NCBI GenBank assembly: GCA_025093985.1
Contig: JACAAK010000011.1
Span: forward strand, 434,001 to 498,000
Origin: Calvatia gigantea
Lineage: Eukaryota > Basidiomycota > Agaricomycetes > Agaricales > Lycoperdaceae
Direction of reading: 5' to 3'
Length of the DNA stretch: 64,000 nt
The notes below the pieces were generated by a model. It searched no databases. It was given only the letters and a program-made list of their open reading frames with translations, and was not told the origin of the DNA. The translations under genes were made by a program, and so were the position numbers. Positions 1 through 11,000 of this stretch are shown here, piece by piece. The stretch's first letter is position 1; each line of letters opens with the position of its first letter.

Positions 1-973
1 ACGTCATGTCGTCAGACTTAACTTTTGAAAGGGTCTTTGGAAGGCTCACCATCCCCCAAGAAGGTATACTGCAAAAGTATTATGGCCGAACCACACGAAG
101 AAATGTGCAATGCTGATTGTCAAGTACAAAGCACCAGACTCCATGAGGATGCGAACAAGGAATTGGAGCTGTTTCGCGAAGGTTGTTTCATATCCGCGCT
201 TGGATGCTCCCCAAATCCGCCAAATAAGCATTCCCGACCACGAAATCCATGAGCACAAGGTCTCTCACCTCAGCTGCAGGCTCACCTGTACAGTATGCAT
301 TCAGTGCTATTGTCGAAGCCCAGAAGGGGGTCAACACGATCCCAGGTCCTGCGACCATGTTGACAGCCGCCCAATGGTAAGGGCCGAAGTTCGGGTTGTG
401 AATGTGAACAATCTGGAGGAATAGTTGCAATATTGTGCAGGCAACACCGCCCACCCAGAGGAAAATCGGGAACAGCATAACCCATATTTGATGTGCATGG
501 GTAACCCACAGTCGGTACATCTGGAGGCTGAAGGCATTGGAAAGGTGTTCTCCTGGTGTGTATCAAGAGTCGAGCTTACAAGGACAACATCCACCGATAG
601 GGCAACAGTAGTTTGCGATCATGCACTGCTCGTTGGGCGAAAAGGTAAACTCTGGTGCCCAATAAACCATCGCCAGCACTAACCCTTATAGTAGGATCCC
701 AGGGCGGATCTTCCCAGTCCTCTGGCTTATTCCCTTCTTCCACAAAGGTCATTTGAGCCATGGGCATCCGTACAGCGAGTACCACATCGGTGAGGATTAG
801 TGTGGCAATAAGGTCAGTTGTGATCACATCGCCCATCGGCGCCGTTTCCTAAGCTTCCACCCTTCGTCTACAAAGAGTAACCATCGGTTGGCAGAACAAA
901 CTGTGACAAGGTAAAGGCTGAAAAGGAGTCCAATTGTGAATGTAATAGCCATGGTCTGACTGAGCGTAAGCAT
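1..973 (-). pseudogene. Multi-pass membrane protein of an expanded agaricomycete family, partial, probably decayed
   Basis: Reading leftward from an ATG at 973-971, exon 1 encodes a hydrophobic segment followed by SANRWLLFVDEGWKLRKRRR. A later exon (about 520-283) encodes YRLWVTHAHQIW, several membrane segments and NMVAGPGIVLTPFWASTIA. Another (about 235-48) encodes LIWRIWGASKRGYETTF and more membrane helices, then reaches a GTGAGC donor near the window edge, so the C-terminus lies outside. I recall this arrangement from a large family of uncharacterised multi-span proteins in Agaricomycetes; the function is unknown. The frame breaks near 826-850 (RRRWAM then TGA, while the matching helix continues one frame away). 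No clean AG acceptor precedes the LIWRIW exon. I therefore favour a pseudogene, though a missed intron is possible. A second copy of its first exon lies at 1985-2105. Confidence 0.5.
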
Positions 974-1984
974 GATTGAAGAAAAGAGGATCAAATGGTG
1001 GTGCTATGCAAGGAACACAGTGTTGGCACATCTGCACGGCGGGCCTTTTATTGAAGGAGTTTTATTTTAAACCCGATGTATCGATATTGGGCCATGAGAA
1101 AGCATGTACATATCGTTAGGGAATAGATATCGGTCGCCCAATGGCAATGTTTCCAGTGTCGGGGGAACACCGGCTGTTACCGCACTCACCAGGAAAAATA
1201 TGTGTTGTGTAGCATCTGATGATTACCGCACCATTGCGCGAACACACGAATCCTAGCTTCCGCGGCGCACTGTTATTTTTATGGGCATTCCTATATTGAG
1301 AATCGTTTTTATGATTTACCAGCAACTTAGAGTTGGATGCTTGTCAGTTGAGGCCAGGTTTGTATGTTTTTCCCTCACGGATTGCCACTCGTATCAGTGA
1401 ATTTTTAATAAAACACCAGCGCAACCAAGAAAAACATCAAGTAATACAGAGGGAGTGGACCTGCAACTGCCAACGCACAGGGAATAATATCCCGCCCCAA
1501 CCAGGAAGCTGCTTCTGGTTGCTGCATCGACAACTTACTCGCTCCTTCGTGATCGCCAGACGTCAGTATTTATATAGGGATAGGCTCCGGTGGCGCGAGG
1601 ACATAGCAAAGATGATATTTCGATGATTTGTGGGACCCTTAGCCATCCATGACTTCCCGGTATACTTTAGTAAATTTCGTGGTTGTGGCACCCACTCGTA
1701 TTAGTTCATTGTACATTCTTGTAAATTGACCATGGGTGTTCATGTGGTCCAACCACGTCGGAACTCGTCAGTTACTCTCATCTCACATATATATGGTACT
1801 TCAATCCCCGAAGGCTTGTGGCTGAGGTTTAAAGTTCCATGAGCACTAAAAGCACAGGACCATCACCGGAAACTCCTGTCCGGAGTGGTCAAACAGCTTA
1901 CTCGGGACATGTATATGGTTCGTGCCGAATTGTTCTATTAAATTGGTCGTAGTAACCATCAATCAAGGTATCCGTCTTCTGAGA
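974..1984. other. Intergenic, no gene recognised
   Basis: Both strands show only short ORFs without recognisable motifs. The first tens of bases share similarity with the stretch just past 2105, so the duplication that made the membrane-protein relic includes some upstream DNA. Confidence 0.4.
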
Positions 1985-2105
1985 ATTTCCATCCTTCACC
2001 CACAAAGGACAGGCAGCGATTAGCAGAATAGACTGTAACAAGGTAAAGGTCAGAAAGAAGACCACTCGTGAATGTGGCGGCTACAGTCTGATCGAACGTT
2101 ATCAT
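1985..2105 (-). pseudogene. First-exon relic of a paralogue of the 1-973 membrane protein
   Basis: Read leftward from an ATG at 2105-2103, this encodes MITFDQTVAATF, then LYLVTVYSANR and FVGEGWKF. It aligns without gaps to the first exon at 973 (MLTLSQTMAITF, LYLVTVCSANR, FVDEGWKL). DNA similarity continues upstream of the ATG. The downstream exons are not found, so this is a fragment left by a tandem duplication about 1.1 kb away. Its more diverged residues suggest it is dead. Confidence 0.6.
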
Positions 2106-4702
2106 ATTTGAAGAGAGCGGAGTTGGATGGTTGTGCTATGCTGGGGAACGCGTACTTGGCCTCTGAGCTTTTGATCGGAATTTTTGGGAGAAAGCGGCTG
2201 ACCGCGGATGTATCGACACCAGTAGAGAAAGCTACGGATAACCCCCAAGGGTAATTCTAAGGCGCCTCGGTGGGCTGTACCTATGCTACTTACCTCGTAG
2301 TAGTGGTGAAGCCGCGATGGGAAGGGGCACCATTTTACCTCGTCAGGGCAAAAAACGCACGTAGTAGCGCTACATACTCGCCGTACTTTGCCGCATCGAT
2401 AACTTCGTGTGATATAAATTAGTCGGAAGCTACTACTGTTACTATCAGGGTATTGTCAGCTTCCAACATTGCTCTTTTATTTTTACAAAACTCTGTGATT
2501 TAAAAAAAAGCTCCAAAAATAAAGGTTGGTGGTGGATGCTACCGGCTGGAACCGCTATCCTGGGCATCTCCTCCTCACGAGTTGTCACCCATGCGAATGA
2601 CTTCATGATGGACTACACATATGCAAGAAAAAAATAGACTTGGGGCGGGAGGAGCTCACCTCCCGATGTTCGAAGAAGAGGGAAAGATACTCCCGCAAGT
2701 TAACCAAAGATGTTGATTGAGATGCTGAAGAGATGAGGCGGCGGTTCAACGAAAAAGGGGTGTGACCGCGTCCGTCATTCTACGAGGCTTCGAAACCGGG
2801 TCCAGGAAAGGAGACAGAGACACGAGAATTAAGTGAGACAAGAGTTCAACGAGGGGTGAGAGTGACGACGTCAGCAACGTCAAGGCACAGAGAACTGATT
2901 CAGAGATTTTGGAGCAAGCACAAGAACAACAAGAAAATGAGAGACGGGGCTTCAAGACTTAGAGACTGAGAGAGAGGGAGCAAAACTATACATTGATTAT
3001 TAGATGTTGAGCCTGTACTGGCTCAACTGTATTTATACTGTAGAAAATTCCGGTGATCAAGTCCTATGGTTATCTACAGCTGTCCAATCTGTATGAGAGG
3101 GAGGTGCTAAATTAGCCAAAACATGGAGGCTTGTGGTAAGATAAATTTTCTGAAAACTACGAGCAAATGCACAACTACGGAGGCGAAGAATTTGAACTAA
3201 AGAAAAATATTGATAACAAGAGGGGTGTGTGGTGAAATTTTAATGAAGTGGGCATTGGTCTGAAACACAACGTATGGCAGGCGGAATGAACAATTTGTAG
3301 ACTGGGCGAGGAACGAGCAGATCGGCGATGGATCATTGAATGGTCGGGGTGGCGGAATCCTCGGGGGACCCACAACTAGTGTGAGACGCGGGTCGGGTGC
3401 CGTTCCGAAGGCAGCCGACGTGCAGTCTCCACAATGCCATTCTAATTATCCAGCCCTGGCCAGAACCAGAGCACACCATCTTCTTCATCTTGTGTTTCAT
3501 CTTTGTGTTTCACCCTTGGTCCTACTTGAGCGGCGTTTGGGCATTATGTGGGATTAAGTACTCATGGCGAATACAGCTGGCCAATGTTGCTGTGCGAATC
3601 AAGAATTTGATCTTTTTATAGGGCCAAGACAGGGGCCCTTCGTTTTAACATGAGTGTGCGTAATTAATTTTGTGTGTGATGAACATATTTGAGAGGTCCG
3701 TATTTTGGGCCTTTTAGCTGTCTGGGTCGCGACATTGAGCCTGTGGACACATGATAGCTCAATGAGAGTCTGTCACCTCCAATTGTCATTGCATATGTCG
3801 CCAAGTCTTTGGGATATTTCGAGGTACGCCATAGCATATCAAAGGAACTCTTTGACAAGATGCAGCCTGGGTGATGTAGCGAACCCCCTAATTAATTGAT
3901 TTGGGTATCCGAGTGATTCCACATTAGCCATCAGCACCCACTGATGCCAAAAGCGCCGGTCCGCCAAGAGTTGGTCTTTGCCAAGGATGCCAATCTCGTC
4001 CGGGAGGGCTATATATCAGGAACATGTAATTTTACACGTAAGCGGGAAGGTGGTTTGCCAGGTGGAAAGCGGAACGCATTCGGCTCACCCCCCGCCCCCT
4101 AAGAGCTGTAAAGCCAACACGTTCAGCATGAGAACTCACCCGCAATGCGTAGCGGTCCTCACTTCTGTACTTAATCTCACGCTTTGTTGATAACTGAACA
4201 AAACTCTATTATCTCTTGCTTACAGCAACGCTGAGATCCCCGTCAAACTTGCATATCTCAAGAAAAACTAGCTGCATCTAGCCCTTTGCTTTGTTTTATT
4301 CAGAAGTAAATATGCCCGCTACCCCAAAGTACACGATGTAAGTGACATATTCATCGGTGGTTTTCCATGGTACCAGCAGTGAAGAAATTTTGGGGCAGTG
4401 GATTGAGGGCACATTCGGGGTTATCGAAACTCTGTCCTGGGTACGACGTGGATAATACATCTATTGATGGACTACATCTGAAAACCGCTCCGGCTGTCAG
4501 CAACGGATGCGTTACATGGCATTCCCAAGAAGGCTAACTTGGTATGATTTGACAGAGGGAGCCTCCGAAATGGTGAATATCGGCAAGGAAAGGTTAAAAC
4601 CGGTATCAAAGGATGCTCGCGATTATGCAGTGGCCGGTTGTTGAAAAGGACCATCTTCAAAGTCTACCTCCATACGTACTGGTCTACATAACCTTAAGTA
4701 TA
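2106..4702. other. Long intergenic stretch, no gene recognised
   Basis: No ORF here shows a known motif. At 3006-3027 there is a perfect 8-bp inverted repeat (GTTGAGCC, TGTACT, GGCTCAAC). Just beside it, at 3030-3037, is TATAAATA on the minus strand, followed in that direction by a CT-rich tract. This resembles a promoter or an LTR remnant on the minus strand, but I could not find matching LTR ends. An ORF around 3397-3621 has one hydrophobic run and no recognisable family. Confidence 0.35.
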
Positions 4703-4774
4703 TCGGATATGGTGTAGTGGCTAACATTATCGCCTCTCACGCGATAGCCCGGGGTTCGATTCCCCGTATCCGAA
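4703..4774 (+). tRNA. tRNA-Glu (anticodon CTC)
   Basis: A full cloverleaf can be drawn. The acceptor stem TCGGATA pairs with TATCCGA with no mismatch, and the discriminator is A. The D arm is GTGT/ACAT. The anticodon stem ATCGC/GCGAT closes the loop CTCTCAC, giving anticodon CTC. The T stem CGGGG/CCCCG closes the loop TTCGATT. A-box and B-box (GGTTCGATTCC) promoter sequences are internal. TTTT at 4791-4794 can serve as the Pol III terminator. A near-identical copy lies at 10352. Confidence 0.95.
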
Positions 4775-5836
4775 TCGTTTCTGAGATGTCTTTTGGTCCC
4801 GGTTTACTACAGTTTCTGTCTGGGCAGAGAGGTCCACTCAATCACAGATAAGGGTATACACTGCACCAACGAGTCGATGTTACATAGGTCATATCGAAAT
4901 CATATTGATTTCAAAAAGTGTAAAGTGTGTCATTTTCAAGACTACACTTTTTGGATTTAATACGATAAAGTGTCACATCAACTTGCCGGCACAGTGACCG
5001 GTAAGGGTGAGCCACCCAGAACGATTTCGGAGTGTGCTGCTATGTGTGGATCGATGCCAGGGTTCGCTTGTTCCTAACGTTGTGATTGGCGACCGGAGAT
5101 TGCTCAAATGAGAGGTCAATCTCTACGCGAGTTCCTCCATTTTAAAACTGATTTTGGAGATACGAGTTGATGATGAAGGTCCATGCAACTGGGGCGTGTT
5201 TTCTGCAGGCTGATCCCCTTAAATTTTGGGGGCACGGTCAACTCAGAGTTCTAATAACCCGTACTCTGTCGTAAGCCATACAATTATCAGGGAATGAAAT
5301 CGATTTTTCAGGGCCTTCAGCCTTCTCATAACCCAGACTTTGCCATACCCCATAGCCCGGGGAGGGAACAAAGTGCTATGGGTTATGACAGAGTCGACTG
5401 TACTCATATTTTTGTAACGCGACAATGACGCACCTTTGGAGAAGACATTTTAAAGCAGCCACTGTCTTCGGACCCGCCCCGGAGATATGCTGGGCCCTTG
5501 ATCATTGATGTGCCTTTAAGAAGCCAAGCGTGAATGCAAGGTCGAATTGTGAAAGGAGAACAAGTGTAATGTCTGAGTTGTGTAAACCCCTAACTACTGT
5601 GTGCGGTTGGCCATCCAGTAAAGTCGTCCAACAGGCGCTCCGATGCGTCAAAGTCGGAACATAGTGGTTTTTTTATTTTATTTTGTGGCACGATGAACGG
5701 AGATTTGAGCGTGTGAACTTTGGGGGATGGGGGCCATTGGACAAGAAATTTGAAGGCAAGATGATATCGGACCAGACGCTGTACCCAATCTGGGACCACG
5801 ATCTCCGCTTTTCCTCTTAATCCACTAAACACAGTC
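4775..5836. other. Intergenic region upstream of ATP-citrate lyase, with two inverted repeats
   Basis: It contains a perfect 11-bp inverted repeat (CAAAAAGTGTA at 4912-4922, TACACTTTTTG at 4943-4953). It also contains an imperfect 18-bp inverted repeat (5263-5280 against 5377-5394, about 15 of 18 matching). No protein-coding gene is recognisable. Confidence 0.5.
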
Positions 5837-5876
5837 CTCCTATTCCCCTCCCGTCCTTCCTTTCCCTCCTCCCACC
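5837..5876 (+). promoter_or_regulatory. Pyrimidine-rich leader just before the ATP-citrate lyase start
   Basis: The 40 bases before the ATG are almost entirely C and T. CT tracts like this are common upstream of strongly expressed fungal housekeeping genes. The start context CCACCATGT has A at -3. Confidence 0.45.
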
Positions 5877-8800
5877 ATGTCCTCTAAAGGTTTGTCGATC
5901 TCTTCCCACCTGAACAGAGCCAACTCACAACTTGCAGCGATCCGCGAATACGACGCTAAGCTCTTGCTCGCGTACTGGCTGGAGCGTGCTCCTGCTGTCG
6001 CACCTCATGCGCAGGTCAAGACCAATTTCCAATACCCTACTGTCCGAGTGGCACAGATTGCTTGGGACCCCGAGACCAACACCATCACTCCTGATAATAA
6101 GGTCCCATCATGGGTCCATACCACCAAGCTCGTCGCCAAGCCTGACCAGCTCATCAAGCGCCGTGGTAAGGCTGGTCTTTTGGCTCTCAACAAGACTTGG
6201 CCTGAGGCCAGGCAATGGATCTCTGAACGTGCCGGAAAGCCCCAAAAGGTGTGCACATCGCTACCCTTTCTCCCTTTTCAATGGCCGCATTGTTGTGATA
6301 CTACCTATCGATCGTGATGGTGATAACAATATCACGGGTTCTCTGATAGATTATCGAGAGATATCTCAATCGTGCATCCTCGTTTCCGCCGCGCGCTTTG
6401 CGATGTAACGGCAGGGACGCGTACATATGATACTAATTACTCCTTCGCACGTGACATTGCTTCTCTTTCGTCTAAAACTGCTGGCTTCTTGCGTTTTTGA
6501 ACCGGATCACTGATAAAACGTAAAAAATCTTAGGTCGAGGCCGTTACTGGCACCCTGAACAACTTCATCGTCGAGCCCTTCCTCCCTCACCCCTCCAACA
6601 CCGAATATTACGTCTGCATCAACTCCCAACGTGAGGGCGACCGCATCCTCTTCACTCACGAGGGTGGTGTCGACATCGGTGATGTTGACGCCAAGGCTCT
6701 TATCCTCGACATTCCGGTCACTCAACCCTTCCCAACCCGCGAGGCCATTGCCTCCACTCTCCTCACCCACGTCCCCTGCCGAGAAAAAAAATACTCTCGT
6801 CGACTTCCTCATTCGCCTTTATTCCGTCTATGTCGACCTCCACTTTGCTTACCTCGAAATCAACCCCTTGGTCGTTCTCGACGCCGTCGATGGTGGCGAG
6901 CCTACCATTCATTATCTCGATATGGCCGCTAAACTCGATCAAACCGCTGAGAGTATCTGTGGACCGAAATGGGCTATTGCTCGTGATCTTTCCGTCTATG
7001 AAGCTGAGGACTTGAATGCGACGACTACCAAAGGCTCCAAGGTTTCTGCTGATCGCGGACCTCCTATGGTGCGTAGTTTTGAATGCGGTATGACTGTTTT
7101 ACCCCTAAAGTTCTGAAACTTGTCTTAGGTCTGGCCTGCTCCTTTCGGTCGTGACTTGACCAAGGAGGAAGCATACATCCAGAAACTTGATGCCTCCACC
7201 GGTGCTTCTCTCAAATTGACCGTTCTCAATGCCGAAGGTCGCATTTGGACGATGGTTGCTGGTGGTGGTGCCAGTGTTGTCTACTCCGATGCCATTGCTG
7301 CCCACGGCTATGCCCATGAGCTCGCTAACTACGGTGAATACTCTGGTGCTCCCTAGCGAAGGGCAAACGTACGAGTATGCCAAGACTATCAGTGAGTTTT
7401 TTATCGTTCACTTCTGTGCTTATATGCTGATGTCACACTGTCAGTCGACCTTCTTACTCGTGGAACTCCTCGCCCCGACGGCAAGATCCTCAGTCATCGG
7501 TGGTGGTATCGCCAACTTCACCAACGTTCGCCGCCACCTTCAAAGGCATCATCCGCGCCCTCAAAGAATACAAGAACCAACTCATCTCGCACAGCGTTAA
7601 AATCTTCGTCCGCCGCGGTGGACCCAACTACCAAGAAGGTCTCAAAGCCATGAGCCTCCTCGGTGAGAGCCTCGGCGTTCCCATCCGCGTCTTCGGCCCC
7701 GACACCCACATCACCGAGATCGTCCCTCTCGCTTTGGGCATTGACATCTCCAAATCGAAAACTGCTCCCGCTGATGGGTTGAAGAGCGTTCACTCGGGTA
7801 CGCCTCCACCTCAAGTCGCACCCGTGGGTGGTGCCGAGAACGCTGTGGGTTCCATTCATCCTGATGGTGGACGTACACAGCCAAAAGACCAGATCGTCCA
7901 TTTTGCGACACACCCACATTCTTCGAGGCCTTGGTATAGGCCTTTCGATGCCGAAACTAGGTCGTTCGTTTATGGACTCCAACCACGTGCGATTCAGGGC
8001 ATGTTAGATTTTGATTATTCTTGCGGACGTTCTTCACCTTCGGTCGCTGCTATGATTTATCCGTTCGGTGGTCACCATATTCAGAAGTTCTATTGGGGTA
8101 CCAAGGAGACTTTACTTCCGGTTTATACGAGCATCAAGGAAGCCGCTGCGAAACACCTTGACGTTGATGTCGTTGTCAACTTTGCGTCGAGCCGTAGCGT
8201 GTACTCCAGCACGCTCGAATGTTTCGAGCTCCCCCAGATTAAAGCTATCGCTCTTATTGCCGAAGGTGTACCCGAACGCCATGCCCGTGAAATTCTCTGG
8301 AAAGCAAGCGAGAAAGGCGTTCTTATCATCGGTCCCGCCACTGTGGGCGGTATCAAGCCTGGTTGTTTCAGGATCGGAAACTCGGGTGGTATGATGGACA
8401 ACATCATCGCTTCTAAACTTTACCGTCCCGGCTCGGTTGGTTACGTATCCAAATCCGGAGGAATGTCTAACGAGCTGAACAATATCCTCTCGCTCGTCAC
8501 CAATGGGACGTACTGAGGGTATCGCTATTGGCGGAGACCGATACCCAGGCTCAACCTTCATCGACCACTTGCTCCGATACGAAGCAGATCCAAACTGCAA
8601 AATGCTCGTCCTCCTCGGTGAAGTCGGTGGAATCGAAGAATACCGCGTTATCGAGGCTGTCAGGACGGGCAAGATCACGAAGCCCATCGTAGCTTGGGCG
8701 ATTGGAACGTGTGCGAAAATGTTCACGACGGAGGTTCAGTTCGGACATGCCGGGTCGATGGCGAATAGTGATATGGAAACTGCTGATGCGAAGAATAGGG

Positions 8801-10044
8801 CTATGAGAGCTGCTGGGTTTATTGTGCCGGATACGTTTGAGGAGTTGCCGTTGGTGTTGAAGGAGACGTATGAGGGACTTGTGAAGACTGGCAAAGTTGT
8901 GCCTAAGAAGGAAGTTGAGCCGCCTGTTATTCCTATGGATTATAAGTGGGCGCAGGTGAGTCGGTTGTGGAATGTGAGCTATCTGCTGTACGGTATGACT
9001 GACGAATGGGAATTTTAGGAACTTGGACTTATCAGGAAGCCTGCTGCGTTCATCTCGACTATTTCGGATGAGAGAGGACAGGAGTTGTTGTATGCGGGTA
9101 TGAGGATTTCGGAAGTCTTCAAAGAAGATATTGGTATTGGTGGTGTCGTCTCGTTGCTCTGGTTCAAACGCCGTAAGTACCACACCCTCTTCCTAATAAC
9201 TCCTAGGGCTTAAGGAAAGCTTCTCCCCCCTTTCAGGCCTGCCGGCTTGGGCCACCAAGTTCATCGAGATGGTCCTTATGCTCACTGCCGACCACGGTCC
9301 CGCCGTCTCTGGTGCCATGAACACCATCGTTGCCACTCGCGCCGGCAAAGACCTTATTTCTTCTCTCGCTTCTGGTCTTTTGACAATTGGCTCGAGGTTC
9401 GGTGGGGCGCTTGATGAAGCTGCGGCGATGTTCTCCCAGGCGAGGGATATGGGTCTTACTCCCCGCGAGTTTGTCGATAGTTGCAGGAAGGCTAATAAGC
9501 TCAGTGAGTTTACTTAAAATTTCGTGCCGAGGAGGTGTCTTGGTTGTTGATGCGTCGATTGATAGTTTCGGGTATTGGGCACAAGATCAAGAGCGTAAAC
9601 AACCCCGATCTCCGCGTTGAACTTGTCAAGGAGTACGTGCGCAAGCACTTCCCCAGCCACAGTCTCCTCGATTATGCGCTTGCCGTCGAGAAAGTGACTA
9701 CATCCAAGAAAGATACCGTAAGTCCTCTTTGAAACCCCTTTGCTCCCCTCACGCAGCGCTCAACCTTAATTCTTCAGCTCATCCTCAACGTTGACGGCTG
9801 CATCGCCGTCTGCTTCGTCGACCTCCTCAGGGACAGCGGCGCATTCACACCCGAAGAAGCGGACGAATACATTAAGATCGGTTCCCTCAACGGCCTCTTC
9901 GTTCTCGGTCGTAGCATTGGATTCATCGGACACCACCTTGATCAGAAGAGGTTGAAGGCGCCTTTGTACCGCCATCCTGCGGATGATATCTTTATCAATA
10001 TGGCGGATATGAACCAGCCTCGTGTTTTGGGACGCATGCAGTAG
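5877..10044 (+). CDS. acl1: ATP-citrate lyase (single-chain, fused form)
   Basis: Cytosolic enzyme: citrate + ATP + CoA to acetyl-CoA + oxaloacetate + ADP + Pi, supplying acetyl-CoA for lipid and sterol synthesis. Exons: 5877-5889, 5938-6248, 6534-7068, 7129-7391, 7445-8955, 9019-9172, 9237-9503, 9566-9717, 9778-10044; all introns are GT-AG. N-terminal ATP-grasp/citrate half: [50 protein letters not shown]. Central CoA-ligase half: FGHAGSMAN, whose His (codon 8746-8748, about residue 807) is the phosphorylated catalytic His. C-terminal citrate-synthase-like domain: [36 protein letters not shown]. The frame is broken by single extra bases at about 6773-6776, 7351-7353, 7492, 7527-7528 and 8514. 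Without them the exons total 3468 nt, i.e. 1155 residues, a normal length. The lesions are more likely assembly errors than true inactivation, since introns and codons are otherwise intact. Confidence 0.93.
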
Positions 10045-10351
10045 GTTTTACTGCTGGGTCGGTACGTTTGAACTCTATTGTGGAAGTGGGGTTGGATGGG
10101 AAAAAAAAATTTAATGTGGTTACTGTAATGATTCAGCTTGGTTGACCCGTGCTTGTCGTAGTTGTCCCTTTTGTTGTCTTTCCTGCATTATTACAGTTCT
10201 GTGGCATTTTGACATACATAATAGATCTCCCCATTTTTCTTTTCGTCGTGGTTTCCCGAGTGGTAGTTTGGATTGTTCCGAAGGGTGAGATAAGATAAGT
10301 TTGAAGGGTCGGTTCCCATGGAGTTGAGGCTCATAGAGGCCTGTGATGTGT
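10045..10351. other. 3' flank of ATP-citrate lyase
   Basis: Non-coding. It contains an A9 tract near 10100 and T-rich patches. It probably holds the 3' UTR and ends at the second tRNA-Glu. Confidence 0.5.
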
Positions 10352-10423
10352 TCGGATATGGTGTAGTGGCTAACATTATCGCCTCTCACGCGATAGCCCG
10401 GGGTTCGATTCCCCGTATCCTAA
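10352..10423 (+). tRNA. tRNA-Glu (anticodon CTC), second copy with an acceptor-stem mismatch
   Basis: Identical to the copy at 4703 through the D, anticodon and T arms. The 3' acceptor strand reads TATCCTA instead of TATCCGA, so C2 faces U71. T5 at 10425-10429 is a good Pol III terminator. One mismatch may be tolerated, but the gene could be weakened. Confidence 0.9.
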
Positions 10424-11000
10424 ATTTTTCCTTCCCACTCTATATTTTCGGGTTTAAGCTTTAAGCTTGAAGTCCTTGGCTGCTGCGTGACATCTGTTGA
10501 ATGGACAACAGAGAGTCGAGTCAACATCCATACACAGAAAAGTACTCTCCGACCACCTCTAACGATAGTCTTGTTAAAAGCACTCATAGCGCATGGCCAC
10601 ACCTTCAGTCCCGATCCGTGAGCCTTAAACAATTTACCAATCTCACTAAGTAACGCTTATAGACGTTGTATATGTTTAAGAGAACCAGCACCCGCATATT
10701 CAAGTGACTTACATAGCATGATTCTCAATATCAATGTTGTCCGGTTAAGTTTTGCATTCCAGCGCATGAAATTCCCTCATAACCTCGACAGAATGCTACC
10801 CCGAGGCCACCAACCCATACATCCACCGCTTCATCAAATACATATACGCTCGCAGGAGGGGGGCGATGATATAATACATTAACAATTACACTGAGTAGGT
10901 CACAACGACGAATTCATACGTCTCCAAAATCAACCCGATAGGCAAGTGAAAACGAAATGTGACGAGATGCAACTAAGAAACTAAGAACAAGGTACTAAGA
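10424..11000. other. Intergenic between tRNA-Glu and the 3' end of the P450
   Basis: No ORF of note. The right part is presumably the 3' UTR of the minus-strand P450. Confidence 0.4.

Noticed and set aside
5932..6408. 158-codon ORF overlapping ATP-citrate lyase
   Set aside because: Out-of-frame shadow of exon 2 that runs into the intron; no motif.
7518..9183. Long minus-strand ORFs across ATP-citrate lyase
   Set aside because: Antisense shadows caused by the third-position bias of the real gene.
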